The notes under the pieces were generated by a model. That model saw nothing but the letters and a program-made list of their open reading frames with translations. It did no database searches and had not been told where the DNA came from. Positions 33,481 to 42,052 of a stretch of 64,000 nt of DNA are shown here, in pieces; the stretch's first letter is position 1, and every line of letters begins with the position of its first letter. The position numbers and the translations under genes were made by a program. The DNA is from Haloferax sp. Atlit-12N (GTDB lineage Archaea; Halobacteriota; Halobacteria; Halobacteriales; Haloferacaceae), in contig NZ_PSYW01000003.1 in NCBI RefSeq assembly GCF_003383095.1, forward strand, positions 1 through 64,000, written 5' to 3'.

Positions 33481-34395
33481 ATGGTCAGGTCACCGAACTG
33501 GAATCAAACTGACGTGGCACGCGCTGTCCCGACAGCATCGGAAACGGAGGTCGACCAACTACTCGCGAGCCTCCAGCGGCTGACCGGTATCGGCGTGTGG
33601 TCGTACGACGTCTCGCGCGAGGAACTGTGGTGGAGCGACGAGGCAAAGCGGATACACGGCTTCGACGCGTCGGCGATGCCGACCGTCTCGGACGTCGTCG
33701 AACAGTACGCCGAAGGCGACCAAGACGAGGTGCTCGCCTACCTCGCGGACGCAATCGAACACGGCGAGTCCTTCTCCGTCGACGTGCGGTACGCGAGCGA
33801 GCGGACGACTGAGCAGTCGATACGGCTGGCCTGCGAACCGCTGGTCGAAGACGGTCAGACGGTCGACCTCCACGGCGTCGTACAGGACGTAACCGACACC
33901 AAGCGCCAGGAACAGCGCATCGAGATTCTCCGACGGACGAGCCAAGAGCTTCGGAACGCGAGTTCGAAGGCGGAAGTCGCCGAGATACTCGCCGACGCGG
34001 CAAAGAACGTCCTCGGCCTCGTCAACACGACCGTTCGGCTGGTCGACGAGAACCGGAGCATGCTCCAGACTATCGAGGCGACCGAGGAGTGTCTGGAACG
34101 CGCCGGCGACCGACCGAACTACTCGGTCAGCGAGGACACGCCGGCGGCACGGACGTACCGGACGGGCGAACCGGTCATCCACGCGAACCACGAACACACC
34201 GAAGACGACCACAGTCGAGGGGCTCTCCAGTCCGGGTTGTACGTCCCCATCGGAAGCCACGGCGTGCTCAGCGCCGGCGACGTCGTCGTCAACGCGTTCG
34301 AAGAACACGACCTCGAAGCCGCGAGTCTCCTCGGCCAACTCGGCGCGGAGGCCATCACGCGCATCGGTTGGGTGAAACGGTCGCGGGCGATTTGA
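33481..34395 (+). CDS. PAS-GAF sensor protein without a recognised output domain
   Basis: The 304-residue cytoplasmic protein contains a PAS domain (about residues 30-135, with GVWSYDVSREELWWSDEA and a PAC end VVQDVTDTKRQE) and a GAF domain (about 150-300, with NTTVRLVDE and LYVPIGSHGVLSAGD). No histidine-kinase, receiver, cyclase or HTH domain follows, so it may act through protein contact or be the sensing half of a split regulator. It is divergent from the dehydrogenase gene with 117 bp between starts. The ligand is not predictable. Confidence 0.8.
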   Translation: MVRSPNWNQTDVARAVPTASETEVDQLLASLQRLTGIGVWSYDVSREELWWSDEAKRIHGFDASAMPTVSDVVEQYAEGDQDEVLAYLADAIEHGESFSVDVRYASERTTEQSIRLACEPLVEDGQTVDLHGVVQDVTDTKRQEQRIEILRRTSQELRNASSKAEVAEILADAAKNVLGLVNTTVRLVDENRSMLQTIEATEECLERAGDRPNYSVSEDTPAARTYRTGEPVIHANHEHTEDDHSRGALQSGLYVPIGSHGVLSAGDVVVNAFEEHDLEAASLLGQLGAEAITRIGWVKRSRAI

Positions 34396-34441
34396 CGCAC
34401 ACTGAACGCTCTCCTCGTCACGAAACTCGACGCTGGTGGAG

Positions 34442-34458
34442 GCGAACCGTGAGTTCGC
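34442..34458. terminator. Hairpin after the PAS-GAF gene
   Basis: GCGAAC-CGTGA-GTTCGC at 34442-34458 is a 6-bp stem 46 bases after the stop codon. No T-run follows directly, so its role as a terminator is uncertain. Confidence 0.3.
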
Positions 34459-34583
34459 GACGCTCGGATTAACGGACTAGGTGGTATCGGCGTCCGTGCT
34501 CGCCCCGACGTTCTGTTTGTTCCCGGTGTAGTCGGGTAGAAACATGTTCGAATTGATAGGCCTAGCTCGCTAGTTCAGCCGAT

Positions 34584-34628
34584 TTACATTATGGCAACAG
34601 TTATCAACCATCAACATAATAGTTGAGG
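34584..34628 (+). promoter_or_regulatory. Promoter/operator region of the IclR gene
   Basis: TTACATTATG (34584-34593) is repeated exactly upstream of malate synthase (36994-37003). TCAAC-ATAATA-GTTGA at 34611-34626 is an inverted repeat ending just before the ATG at 34630. GAGG at 34625-34628 may serve as ribosome binding site. Autoregulation by the IclR protein is inferred. Confidence 0.5.
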
Positions 34629-34629
34629 C

Positions 34630-35394
34630 ATGATTGAGAACGTGACCGGGCGACGGCTCAAGACGACCCAAGCCTCGTTGGAGATTCTCAGCCTCATTTT
34701 GGAACACGACGGCCTCACGCTCGCCGAACTGGACTCCATGGTCGACAGTTCGAAGAGTTCCATCTGCAGTCACCTCAACACGCTCTTGGAGAGCCGATAC
34801 TTGGTCAAACACGACGGCGTCTACCACGTCAGTTTCAGGGTGGCGCTGTTGGGCGAACGCGCTCGACACCGCTATCCGAACGACGGGGTCGTCGAGCAGG
34901 TCGTCGACGAACTGGCTCGCGCGACCGACCAAGAGGCGAACTTCACGATTTTCGAACACGGTCGGCTGCTCATGTGTTATGGGTCGTCGACCGAGGAGGG
35001 GAGAGACGCGAACGGCACCCGGTATCGGTCGGAGTATCACCTGCACAACACGGCCGCGGGGAAAGCCATCCTCGCGGAACTGGACCGCGACGAGGTCGAG
35101 TCGATAATCGACTACTGGGGCCTGCCGCGGGAGTCGGAGGGAACGATTACGAACCCCGACCAACTGTTCGACGCGCTGGACGAAATCGCGACTCAGGAGT
35201 ACGCCGTCGTCGACGAGGAGTTCGCACCGAACCTCATCGCCATCGGTGCACCGGTCCACGACGGCGACGGGCGTATCGTCGGTGGGCTCAGCGTCGGCGG
35301 ACCGAAGTATCAGGTGGACATGACGCGGCTCGAACGCGAGTTCGCCGACGAGCTACTGAACGCCGTCGAGTCGCTGGAATCGGCGCTCGCGTAG
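34630..35394 (+). CDS. IclR-family transcriptional regulator
   Basis: The 254-residue protein has an N-terminal winged HTH (about residues 10-70; LTLAELDSMVDSSKSSICSH is the recognition region) and the IclR effector domain (EANFTIFEHGRLLMCY; HNTAAGKAILAEL; a C-terminal VGGLSVGGPKYQ). IclR regulators typically sense small carboxylates such as glyoxylate, pyruvate or aromatic acids, and IclR itself controls the glyoxylate bypass in Escherichia coli. It converges on malate synthase 123 bp away, and TTACATTATG occurs in front of both genes. Control of the malate synthase and perhaps the dehydrogenase is therefore likely, though unproven. Confidence 0.88.
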   Translation: MIENVTGRRLKTTQASLEILSLILEHDGLTLAELDSMVDSSKSSICSHLNTLLESRYLVKHDGVYHVSFRVALLGERARHRYPNDGVVEQVVDELARATDQEANFTIFEHGRLLMCYGSSTEEGRDANGTRYRSEYHLHNTAAGKAILAELDRDEVESIIDYWGLPRESEGTITNPDQLFDALDEIATQEYAVVDEEFAPNLIAIGAPVHDGDGRIVGGLSVGGPKYQVDMTRLEREFADELLNAVESLESALA

Positions 35395-35517
35395 ACTGCG
35401 ACCGTCTCGTGGGTCTCGCGAGTCACCACAGCTTCGCTCGCGGTCAGGTCGGACGTCACGCGAAAAGGACAGACGCGGTTGGTTGGACTTGTCTGGGTGG
35501 CTGACTGACGGTGTGCG

Positions 35518-36828
35518 TTAGTCGTCTGTCCCGACTGCCATCGCGCGCTCGACGATGTCGGCGCCGTACATCTCTTCGAGCGCGTCGTGTTGGTCCGGGC
35601 GGTGCTCGTACACGTCCTGGAACAGGGCGACAGGCGTCATCGCTGCCTGATACGTCGCCTCGTCCCACATGCGGTCCTTGGCGATGTCGACTTCGACGCC
35701 GTCGATGACGAGCGTCGTCGCTTGCGTCATCGCAATCGCGCCCTTGCCGGCCTCCTTGGCCGCCTCGAACTCCTCCATGGAGTCGACGATGTCGTCCATG
35801 CTCGGGACGTAGGTGGTCAGGTCGAGGAGCTCCTCGTGGAGTTCCTCGCCGTCGAGTTCCTGTTCTTCGCCGTCGACGCGGAGCACGTAGCTGTCGTCGT
35901 CGACCTGTTCGAGCGAGAGTTCGTCGCCGTCGTACACCTGGCGACCGTCCTCGTCGTCGAGTTCGATTTCGTCGTCGTCGAGTTCGAGGAGCCAACTGCC
36001 GGTCTTCGGCGGCAGGGGAGCCTCGTTGGCGGTGACGACCTGTCCGGGCGTGAGCGCCCAGATGCCCGTCATCCCCATGGCGCGGTTCTCGACCATGCGC
36101 TCGCGGTAGCCTTCGACGTCGCGGATGTCGTCGTACGGGCCGTCGACGGCGATGCAGTTGGCGGCACTCGCGCCGCGGGAGGTGTTGTGTCGAAGTTCGG
36201 CCCACGCCGGAAGCTCGCCGGTCGGCGTCATGGCGCGCATGTCCTTCGTGTAGTCGACCTGCCCGTCGACCAGGAGGAACAGCCGTTCGAGGTTGTTGGA
36301 CGGCTTGCCCTTCTCCGCGCGGAGATCGCTCATCGCGAGTTCGGCTTCACCGCTCTCGATGATGACCGACATCGACAGGCTTCCCTCTTCGAGGCCGTGT
36401 TCGTTCTCGATGATGGTGATGAACTCGTCGGCCTTCTTCCAGTCGTCGAGGTCGCCGACTTCGGGGATGACGAAGCCGTCGATGTGCTCGACCGCACCGT
36501 TTTCGGGGTCGGTGATTTCGAGCATCTGCTTGAAGCCCTCGTAGCGGGTCGTGGGGTCGTCGCGGTGCCACACGACGCGGGGATGAATCTCGCCGGGGAA
36601 GTCGGCCCCGTGTTCGGAGACGACCTCGACGAGGTTCTGGACGCCTTCGGCCCGCATCGACGGCGCGGTGGCGTCTTCGTTGTCCGGAATCCAGGTGTCG
36701 GGGGCCTGCATCCCCCGCAGTTGTGCCGCGCTCTGCAACATCTTCGCCGAGTTCTCGCCGCTGACCGCCGTCGGCGAGGTGAAGAACGTACGTACGAACT
36801 CTCGTTCGTAGTTTCTGTCGCTACTCAT
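35518..36828 (-). CDS. aceB: Malate synthase, haloarchaeal type (MSH)
   Basis: The 436-residue enzyme matches the short haloarchaeal malate synthase known from Haloferax: REFVRTFFTSPTAV at the start, then WIPDNEDATAPSMR, GEIHPRVVWHRDDPTTRYEG, GFVIPEVGDLDDWKKADEF, RHNTSRGASAANCIAVDGP and YVPSMDDIVDSMEEFEAAK. It condenses glyoxylate with acetyl-CoA to give malate in the cytoplasm. In Haloferax the gene is next to isocitrate lyase, but no isocitrate lyase lies in this window, so glyoxylate may come from glycolate oxidation instead. ATG 36828 gives the family start. A TATA-like ATATTTAATATG lies at about 36860-36871. Confidence 0.93.
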   Translation of the reverse strand: MSSDRNYEREFVRTFFTSPTAVSGENSAKMLQSAAQLRGMQAPDTWIPDNEDATAPSMRAEGVQNLVEVVSEHGADFPGEIHPRVVWHRDDPTTRYEGFKQMLEITDPENGAVEHIDGFVIPEVGDLDDWKKADEFITIIENEHGLEEGSLSMSVIIESGEAELAMSDLRAEKGKPSNNLERLFLLVDGQVDYTKDMRAMTPTGELPAWAELRHNTSRGASAANCIAVDGPYDDIRDVEGYRERMVENRAMGMTGIWALTPGQVVTANEAPLPPKTGSWLLELDDDEIELDDEDGRQVYDGDELSLEQVDDDSYVLRVDGEEQELDGEELHEELLDLTTYVPSMDDIVDSMEEFEAAKEAGKGAIAMTQATTLVIDGVEVDIAKDRMWDEATYQAAMTPVALFQDVYEHRPDQHDALEEMYGADIVERAMAVGTDD

Positions 36829-37672
36829 ATCGACAGTGGAAACGTCTCTTCCGAAACATATTAAATATTTAGACTCGCCCAATCGGTGGCTTGCGATTCG
36901 ACGGTCGCCGGCGGTTCAGATATCGGAAGCCGTCTCGGCGACCATGGTCGCCGAACGCCTCCCCCGAGCGAACGACATCTGGATGTCACTAACTTACATT
37001 ATGTAAACGAGTGCAATGTCACGTGTTCACATTATACAGATATGAGGAATTAAATCGACTTGTGTTACAAGTATAGCTTTGTAATCTTAGTCGGGTATTA
37101 CCCACAACAGCACGAGACGTTCGGATTATGTAAATGAGTTCGCCGCCTCTCGGTTCTCACGTTCCTCTCGATATCGAAAACTCGCGAGCGTCAACCGTCG
37201 TCCGACAGCGACCCGAAGTCCCTCCGTGTTCGACTCGGTGCGACGAGTTCAGGTGGACATTATGAGATATCGTATCAGAAAACAATAATAGTTTGGATGT
37301 TGATGAATATCTATTGTCTTCTTTTTCACTTATTATGTCTTATTGTATGTTTTCTATGCCTATATCTGCGATAATTATTGTATATACTTAGTTATCTCGT
37401 TTTGAGGTTCTAAAGCAGGTAAGTTTGTGTGGGTTCAGACATACGAGAGCGTTCCTGAGACATTTACACTCCCGCGTCATACGCGGTTTAGAGCTGATTT
37501 TGAGGGCATCTGTATAATGACCTTCTGCTCCCCGACCCTACAAATATATCATATATTAGAATACTTGTTGGAGATACTTCTCATCTGATAACTATCGTTC
37601 GCTACGGCCGCGGCGTCCACGCGTGGCTGCACCGGCGTTCAGTCGCTGCCGGGCGGGACCTTCGAGCCATCG
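36829..37672. other. Long AT-rich intergenic region upstream of malate synthase
   Basis: About 840 bp without a gene. It holds the malate synthase promoter, the palindrome TTACATTATGTAA at 36994-37006, a related TTCACATTATAC at 37027-37038 and an inverted half-copy TTATGTAAA at 37126-37134. From about 37260 to 37430 it is strongly T-rich. The remainder shows no recognisable feature. Confidence 0.6.
36994..37006. promoter_or_regulatory. Palindromic operator candidate upstream of malate synthase
   Basis: TTACATTATGTAA has perfect 6-bp arms around a central T. It lies 166 bp upstream of the malate synthase ATG. Ten of its bases recur at 34584-34593 before the IclR gene, which makes it the best candidate IclR binding site in the window. 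Confidence 0.5.
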
Positions 37673-38152
37673 TTACCACTCGTATTCTCGGTGAACTCGG
37701 CGGGCTTCCTCGTTCAGCACGGGTCCGACTACCGCGGTGATACCATCGAGAATTGCCGCCGACCGGACGCCGGGACTCGAACCCGTGAACTCTCCGATTT
37801 CGTCGCCGCCGACGCCGTACACGACGCGCGCGAAGCCAGCGGTCGCCATCCCGCCGGCACACATGGGACAGGGTTCGGTGCTGGTGTACATCACCGTCTC
37901 CGCCCGCTCGTCGGGGTCGTACTCTCGGCACGCCCGATAGGCGAGGTGTAACTCGGGGTGCCGACGAATGTCGGACTCCGTCACGATGCGGTTCGAGTCG
38001 CGCATGACGACCTCGTCGTCGCGAACGAGGACGGAGCCGAACGGTTCGTCGCCCCGCGCGGCGGCCTCGCGGGCGAGTTCGAAACACTCGCGCATGTGCG
38101 CCTCGTGGTCGAAGTCGTCGAAGTGAGTCGTCACGTCGCCTACGGTCTCCAC
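37673..38152 (-). CDS. Nucleoside/guanine deaminase-like protein (CDA fold)
   Basis: The 159-residue zinc enzyme has the deaminase motifs HPELHLAYRAC (His and proton-shuttle Glu) and TEPCPMCAGGMATAG (two zinc Cys). The order and length fit the guanine deaminase/TadA-like cytidine deaminase superfamily. It would hydrolytically remove an amino group from a purine or pyrimidine base or nucleoside in the cytoplasm. The GDEPFGSVLVRDD stretch is typical of guanine deaminase GuaD and tRNA adenosine deaminase relatives. The exact substrate cannot be decided by eye. It is a single gene between a long AT-rich region and a small zinc-ribbon gene. Confidence 0.85.
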   Translation of the reverse strand: METVGDVTTHFDDFDHEAHMRECFELAREAAARGDEPFGSVLVRDDEVVMRDSNRIVTESDIRRHPELHLAYRACREYDPDERAETVMYTSTEPCPMCAGGMATAGFARVVYGVGGDEIGEFTGSSPGVRSAAILDGITAVVGPVLNEEARRVHREYEW

Positions 38153-38194
38153 GCCGAGCGGCTTAAATCGAACGACGGCCGCGCCCTCGCGTGG

Positions 38195-38338
38195 TTACTC
38201 AATCGCCGTCCGTCGGTTGCGCATCGCCCCGCCGCAGTCCGGACAGCGCAGCGGGTTGTGCTCGGTGAGGACGATACCGCCACACTCGAAGCATTCGTAC
38301 GTTCCTTCCTCGCCGGGGGTGGATTCGACATCTCTCAT
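38195..38338 (-). CDS. Tiny rubrerythrin-like zinc-ribbon protein
   Basis: The 47-residue protein reads MRDVEST at the start and has Cys pairs in YECFECGG and LRCPDCGGAMRNR, ending in a form of RRTAIE. This is the common haloarchaeal small zinc-ribbon (annotated as rubrerythrin-like domain), whose function is unknown. ATG 38338 is chosen because it gives the conserved MRDVE opening. It lies 42 bp upstream of the deaminase gene on the same strand. Confidence 0.75.
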   Translation of the reverse strand: MRDVESTPGEEGTYECFECGGIVLTEHNPLRCPDCGGAMRNRRTAIE

Positions 38339-38453
38339 AGTTCGCGAGCGCCGGTCGTGTCCCAGACGCTCTACCGATGTGTAATAGGTGTACAAGGGAA
38401 TATGGGGTAGTTGAGTAACAAACCAACTGAAACGGCACCGGTTAGATAACGAA

Positions 38454-41318
38454 CTACTTAGCCCGTCCGGAGACGGAACCGGAGTGCTCGTCGAACAGCG
38501 TCGCGAACAGTTTCCGCTGGACGGTCCGCACGTGTTTGTAGAACGCCGGCGGGGAGATACCAAGCGTGGCGGCGACCTCCTCGCCCGTGTTCTCTCGTGG
38601 CGATTCGAAGTAGCCGCTGTAGTAGGCCGTCTGGAGCACCTCGAGCTGCCGCTCTGTCAGCTTGTCGAGGAACCGCGAGAAGAGGTCGCGCTCGGTCGAT
38701 TGGTCGAGCGTCTGTTTGGTCCGGAGTTCGACGCCGGCGAACGCTTCGTCGACGAGATGCGTGACGTTTCGAACGTCGATGCTCTCGGGGACGTCGACGA
38801 CGAGCGTCGTCTCCTCGGGGGTCGCCCGCACCTCGCCGAGGACGGCACCGTGGTCCGCAAGCTCCGGTGCGAGAAACGGCTGCGTCAAGCGGAGACGCAG
38901 GACGCCGGCGTCCCCGTCGGTGCTTATCCGTCGCACGTCGGCGACGGCGACCAGTTCGTCGGCCGCGGCCGCGACGGATTCGACCGCTCCGTCCTCGACG
39001 GTGATGAACACGTAGTTCCCTTCGGCGGACTGCTGGACTCCTCCTTGGTAAGTGAGCGTGCACTCCGCGTCGCGGGCGAGCCGCGAGAGGACGAACGTGG
39101 GGTCGTCGACGACGAACCCGACGCGGGTGACGGCCGTGGTGAGCAGTGCGTTCTTCCGTTCGAGGGCGCTCAGCGCCGACGCGATGGTCTCGCCGAGTTC
39201 GGCCAAGACGGCGGTCGCCGTCTCGTCGAAGGCGTCGTGTGTCGTCGCGTACACCGTCAACACGCCGTGCGAGAGGTCGTTATAGACGAGCGGGATGCTG
39301 AGAACCGACAGGTAGTCACGGGTGAGCGCGCCCTTCCGCCAGGGTTCGTCCCGGAAGCCGGACGCGACGTTGGGAACGGTGGTCACCTCTCCGGTCGCCG
39401 CCGTGCGTCCCGCCGGCTCGACCGACGACGCCGCGATGTCGAACGTAGTGCTGTCGAGATAGCCCCGCTCGTCGCCGGCCCACGCGCGGGGCTCAACGGT
39501 CTCGTCGACGGGGTCGACGGAGCCGACCCACGCGAACGCAAACCGGTCGGCGGCGGTCAGTAGCTCGCAGACGGTGTAGTCTATCTCCTCTCGCGTCTGG
39601 GCTCCGACGAGCGCTTGGTCGATTTCGCGGATGGTCTCGTTGATTCGGTTTAGCTCGGTGAGCCGGTCGTTCTGTCGCTGGAGCGTGCGGTCCTGTTCGC
39701 GGAGCCGGGATTCGCGCGTGACGCGGTCGAGCGCCGCCTCGGCAGTCACCGCGAGTAGGTCGGTCAATTCCTGCGCCACCGCGTCGAAGGCTCCGACATC
39801 GGTCGAGCCGGCGACGAACACGCCGTGGTCGCCGAGTGGGACGTACGCGACGCTCCGGAGGCCAGTCACGGCGTTCTCCAACCGGTCGGACTCGTGCACG
39901 TCATCGAAGTACAGCGGACTGTCCTCGACGAAACTGTGGCTCGGAAGGGTCTCCCCGTCCGCGGGCACTGTCGGGAGCGGGCCGTGAGCCTCGCGCATCG
40001 CCGGCGAGTACGCCGCCGGCCTGAGCACGTTGGCGTCGGCATCGAAGAGATAGACGGCGCTCGCATCGAGCGCGAGCACGCCGGGAGTATCGTCGACGAC
40101 GCGCTGGGCGATTTGCCGGTGAGTCCCCGTGTAGAGGAACTCGCGAGCCGTCTCGTGGAGCGTCGTCAGCGCGTCCTCGCGCTGCTTGCGCTTCGTGATG
40201 TCGCGGCAGCTGAAAAGCAACGTCCCGTCCCGAATCGAGACCTCGCGGACGTTGATGAGGAGGGTGTGCTCGCGGCCGGCTTTGTCGGTCACCGTGCTCT
40301 CGATGTTTTTCAGGACGCCGCGCTCCGAAAGTTCGTCGCGGTCGAAGAGGTCCGCCCCCAGCAGTTCGTCGATGGGGACCCGTTCACGCAACTCGTCTGC
40401 GGTGTAGCCGAAGATGAAGTGGACGTTTGGACAGACGTAGGTGTACGCCCCCTCCTCGTCGGTGATGAGGACCGTATCGGTCATGTTGTTGAGCGTGACA
40501 CGGTGGAGTTCCTCGGAGCGGCGGAGGTCTCGTTCGAGCGACACCCGCGCTGTGATGTCGATACCTTCGACTACGACCGACGCGACCTCTCCGCGCTCGT
40601 CGGTCACGGGGCGAACCGATAGCTCGACGATGCGGCGGCTTCCGGCTTCTGACGGCTGTGGGACCACCGCGTTCCCGGCCGTCCCTTCGAGCGCGTTCTT
40701 GACGAGCCGTCGCACGTCGTCGCTCGTCGGGTCGTCTCCTCCCGTCCACCACGGGAGTGACCAGAAGGCCCCACCGACGAGCGGGTCGACGGGTGCGTCG
40801 AGGAGTTCGCGCGCCGTCTGATTCGCCCGAGTCAGCGACCCCTCGCCATCGAGTACCCACGTCGCCGTCCGTTCGTCGTCGAACATCGCGTCGAACTGCC
40901 TGGCCCGTTCGCGCTCGCCGGCCGACTGTCGCGCCGACTGGAGCGCCCGTCCGGTCCGCGTGAGGAGTGTTTCGACGTCCGGCGAGTCGGCGTCAAGCGC
41001 GACGTAGCCAGTCGCGCCCGAACCGAGGACCTCGCTCGCGAGAACGTCACTCCCACCGTCCGCGGCGATGACGACGGGGAGAGTTGTGACCGTCGAGCGA
41101 ACGTCCGTGAGGAGTTCGACGGCGGTCGCGTCCGCGAGGTCGGCGTCGGCCACGACGCAGTCGACCTCACCCGCTTCGACTGTGCGAAGCGCCGCCGCCT
41201 TCGTCTCGGCTTCCAGCACGGTGACGCCGGGTCGCGAACCGAGTTCCTCGGCGAACCGCGTCACCCAGTCGCTCTCGCCGACGACCAGCACGCTGCCAGA
41301 ATCGGGGACACCGGACAT
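38454..41318 (-). CDS. Bacterio-opsin-activator-like multi-sensor transcription regulator
   Basis: The 954-residue protein has a receiver-like domain (about 5-115), two PAS domains (about 140-260 and 265-390), two GAF domains (about 395-540 and 575-735), a BAT-type regulatory domain (about 740-875) and a C-terminal HTH_10 (about 882-945, LTERQLEVLQTAYYSGYFES). This is the haloarchaeal Bat architecture, which integrates redox, light or ligand signals and binds DNA. The receiver-like domain keeps DCVVADADL but lacks the usual Lys after the fifth strand (GYVALDADS), so it may not be phosphorylated. ATG 41318 follows no clear ribosome site. The 9-bp-periodic DNA begins just upstream. Confidence 0.85.
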   Translation of the reverse strand: MSGVPDSGSVLVVGESDWVTRFAEELGSRPGVTVLEAETKAAALRTVEAGEVDCVVADADLADATAVELLTDVRSTVTTLPVVIAADGGSDVLASEVLGSGATGYVALDADSPDVETLLTRTGRALQSARQSAGERERARQFDAMFDDERTATWVLDGEGSLTRANQTARELLDAPVDPLVGGAFWSLPWWTGGDDPTSDDVRRLVKNALEGTAGNAVVPQPSEAGSRRIVELSVRPVTDERGEVASVVVEGIDITARVSLERDLRRSEELHRVTLNNMTDTVLITDEEGAYTYVCPNVHFIFGYTADELRERVPIDELLGADLFDRDELSERGVLKNIESTVTDKAGREHTLLINVREVSIRDGTLLFSCRDITKRKQREDALTTLHETAREFLYTGTHRQIAQRVVDDTPGVLALDASAVYLFDADANVLRPAAYSPAMREAHGPLPTVPADGETLPSHSFVEDSPLYFDDVHESDRLENAVTGLRSVAYVPLGDHGVFVAGSTDVGAFDAVAQELTDLLAVTAEAALDRVTRESRLREQDRTLQRQNDRLTELNRINETIREIDQALVGAQTREEIDYTVCELLTAADRFAFAWVGSVDPVDETVEPRAWAGDERGYLDSTTFDIAASSVEPAGRTAATGEVTTVPNVASGFRDEPWRKGALTRDYLSVLSIPLVYNDLSHGVLTVYATTHDAFDETATAVLAELGETIASALSALERKNALLTTAVTRVGFVVDDPTFVLSRLARDAECTLTYQGGVQQSAEGNYVFITVEDGAVESVAAAADELVAVADVRRISTDGDAGVLRLRLTQPFLAPELADHGAVLGEVRATPEETTLVVDVPESIDVRNVTHLVDEAFAGVELRTKQTLDQSTERDLFSRFLDKLTERQLEVLQTAYYSGYFESPRENTGEEVAATLGISPPAFYKHVRTVQRKLFATLFDEHSGSVSGRAK

Positions 41319-41372
41319 GGCTAGAACCCAACCCCCCGTTGACAAAGGCGTTCGCTATCTTACCGTCGCAGC

Positions 41373-42045
41373 TAGCAATAGCTCAAGAATTTTGAATAAT
41401 CTGAATTTTTTAGATAATGGAAGTGTGTTGGGAGTTTTGAATTTCTCAGGAAACGTGGGTTCTTCCAGCCACGTAGGTTGTCCGCGGTTGCTTCCTCCTG
41501 TGCATTGCGCGGGGTAGTCAGGCGGCCCAAACTATTCACATGCTCTAGACAATCCACATAGCTCAGATAATCTGAACTCTTCGCCTGTCGTCACCTCCGC
41601 ACAGTATCGAACTCATAGGGATTCTGCACGAGTCGCAGATTATTCAGATAACCACAAAAATCAGAACGGCCCACATGGCTTGGATTAGGCGCATGTGTGG
41701 ATAACGGAAGCTGCGTGGATAGCCTCGATAACGGTGGTTCTTCGACTAACTGGAGTTCTCAGTACTACCGTGTTTCTCTGACCGCTCTCCCCGTCGCGTA
41801 CGAGCGGGATTAGTCGCTTCCGGCCCGCTTCGAGGTCGAGCCAGGTCCAGTTAGTAATCCAAATAATCTGGATATCCCGAAGTATGGTACTGTTCCGGCT
41901 CGCGTTCCTCGACGGCTAGCTTCGTAATGTCTGCATTGCCGGGATACTGTGAGTTCCCTGACGAACTTCCAGTATTAGGGAAATCTAAATAACCTAGGTT
42001 ATCTGAAAAGTCTAAACTACTCAGATGGCCCAAGTAATGTCCAAT
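41373..42045. repeat. Long 9-bp-periodic degenerate repeat, non-coding
   Basis: Almost the whole gap between two regulators follows a 9-nt rhythm of three pyrimidine-rich, three purine-rich and three mixed bases. The clearest run is at 41526-41579: CCCAAACTA, TTCACATGC, TCTAGACAA, TCCACATAG, CTCAGATAA, TCTGAACTC. Another begins at 41373 (TAGCAATAG, CTCAAGAAT, TTTGAATAA, TCTGAATTT, TTTAGATAA). Phase slips and unpatterned stretches occur (about 41490-41520, 41590-41635, 41780-41860). On the minus strand the period corresponds to tripeptides such as Leu-Asp-Phe, but no ORF spans the region. Nature unknown. Confidence 0.65.
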
Positions 42046-42052
42046 AGCCACC

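Noticed and set aside
37260-37430. T-rich stretch considered as a third 9-bp-periodic patch
   Set aside because: Only loose repetition of TTATTATGT-like words; no consistent 9-base register was seen.
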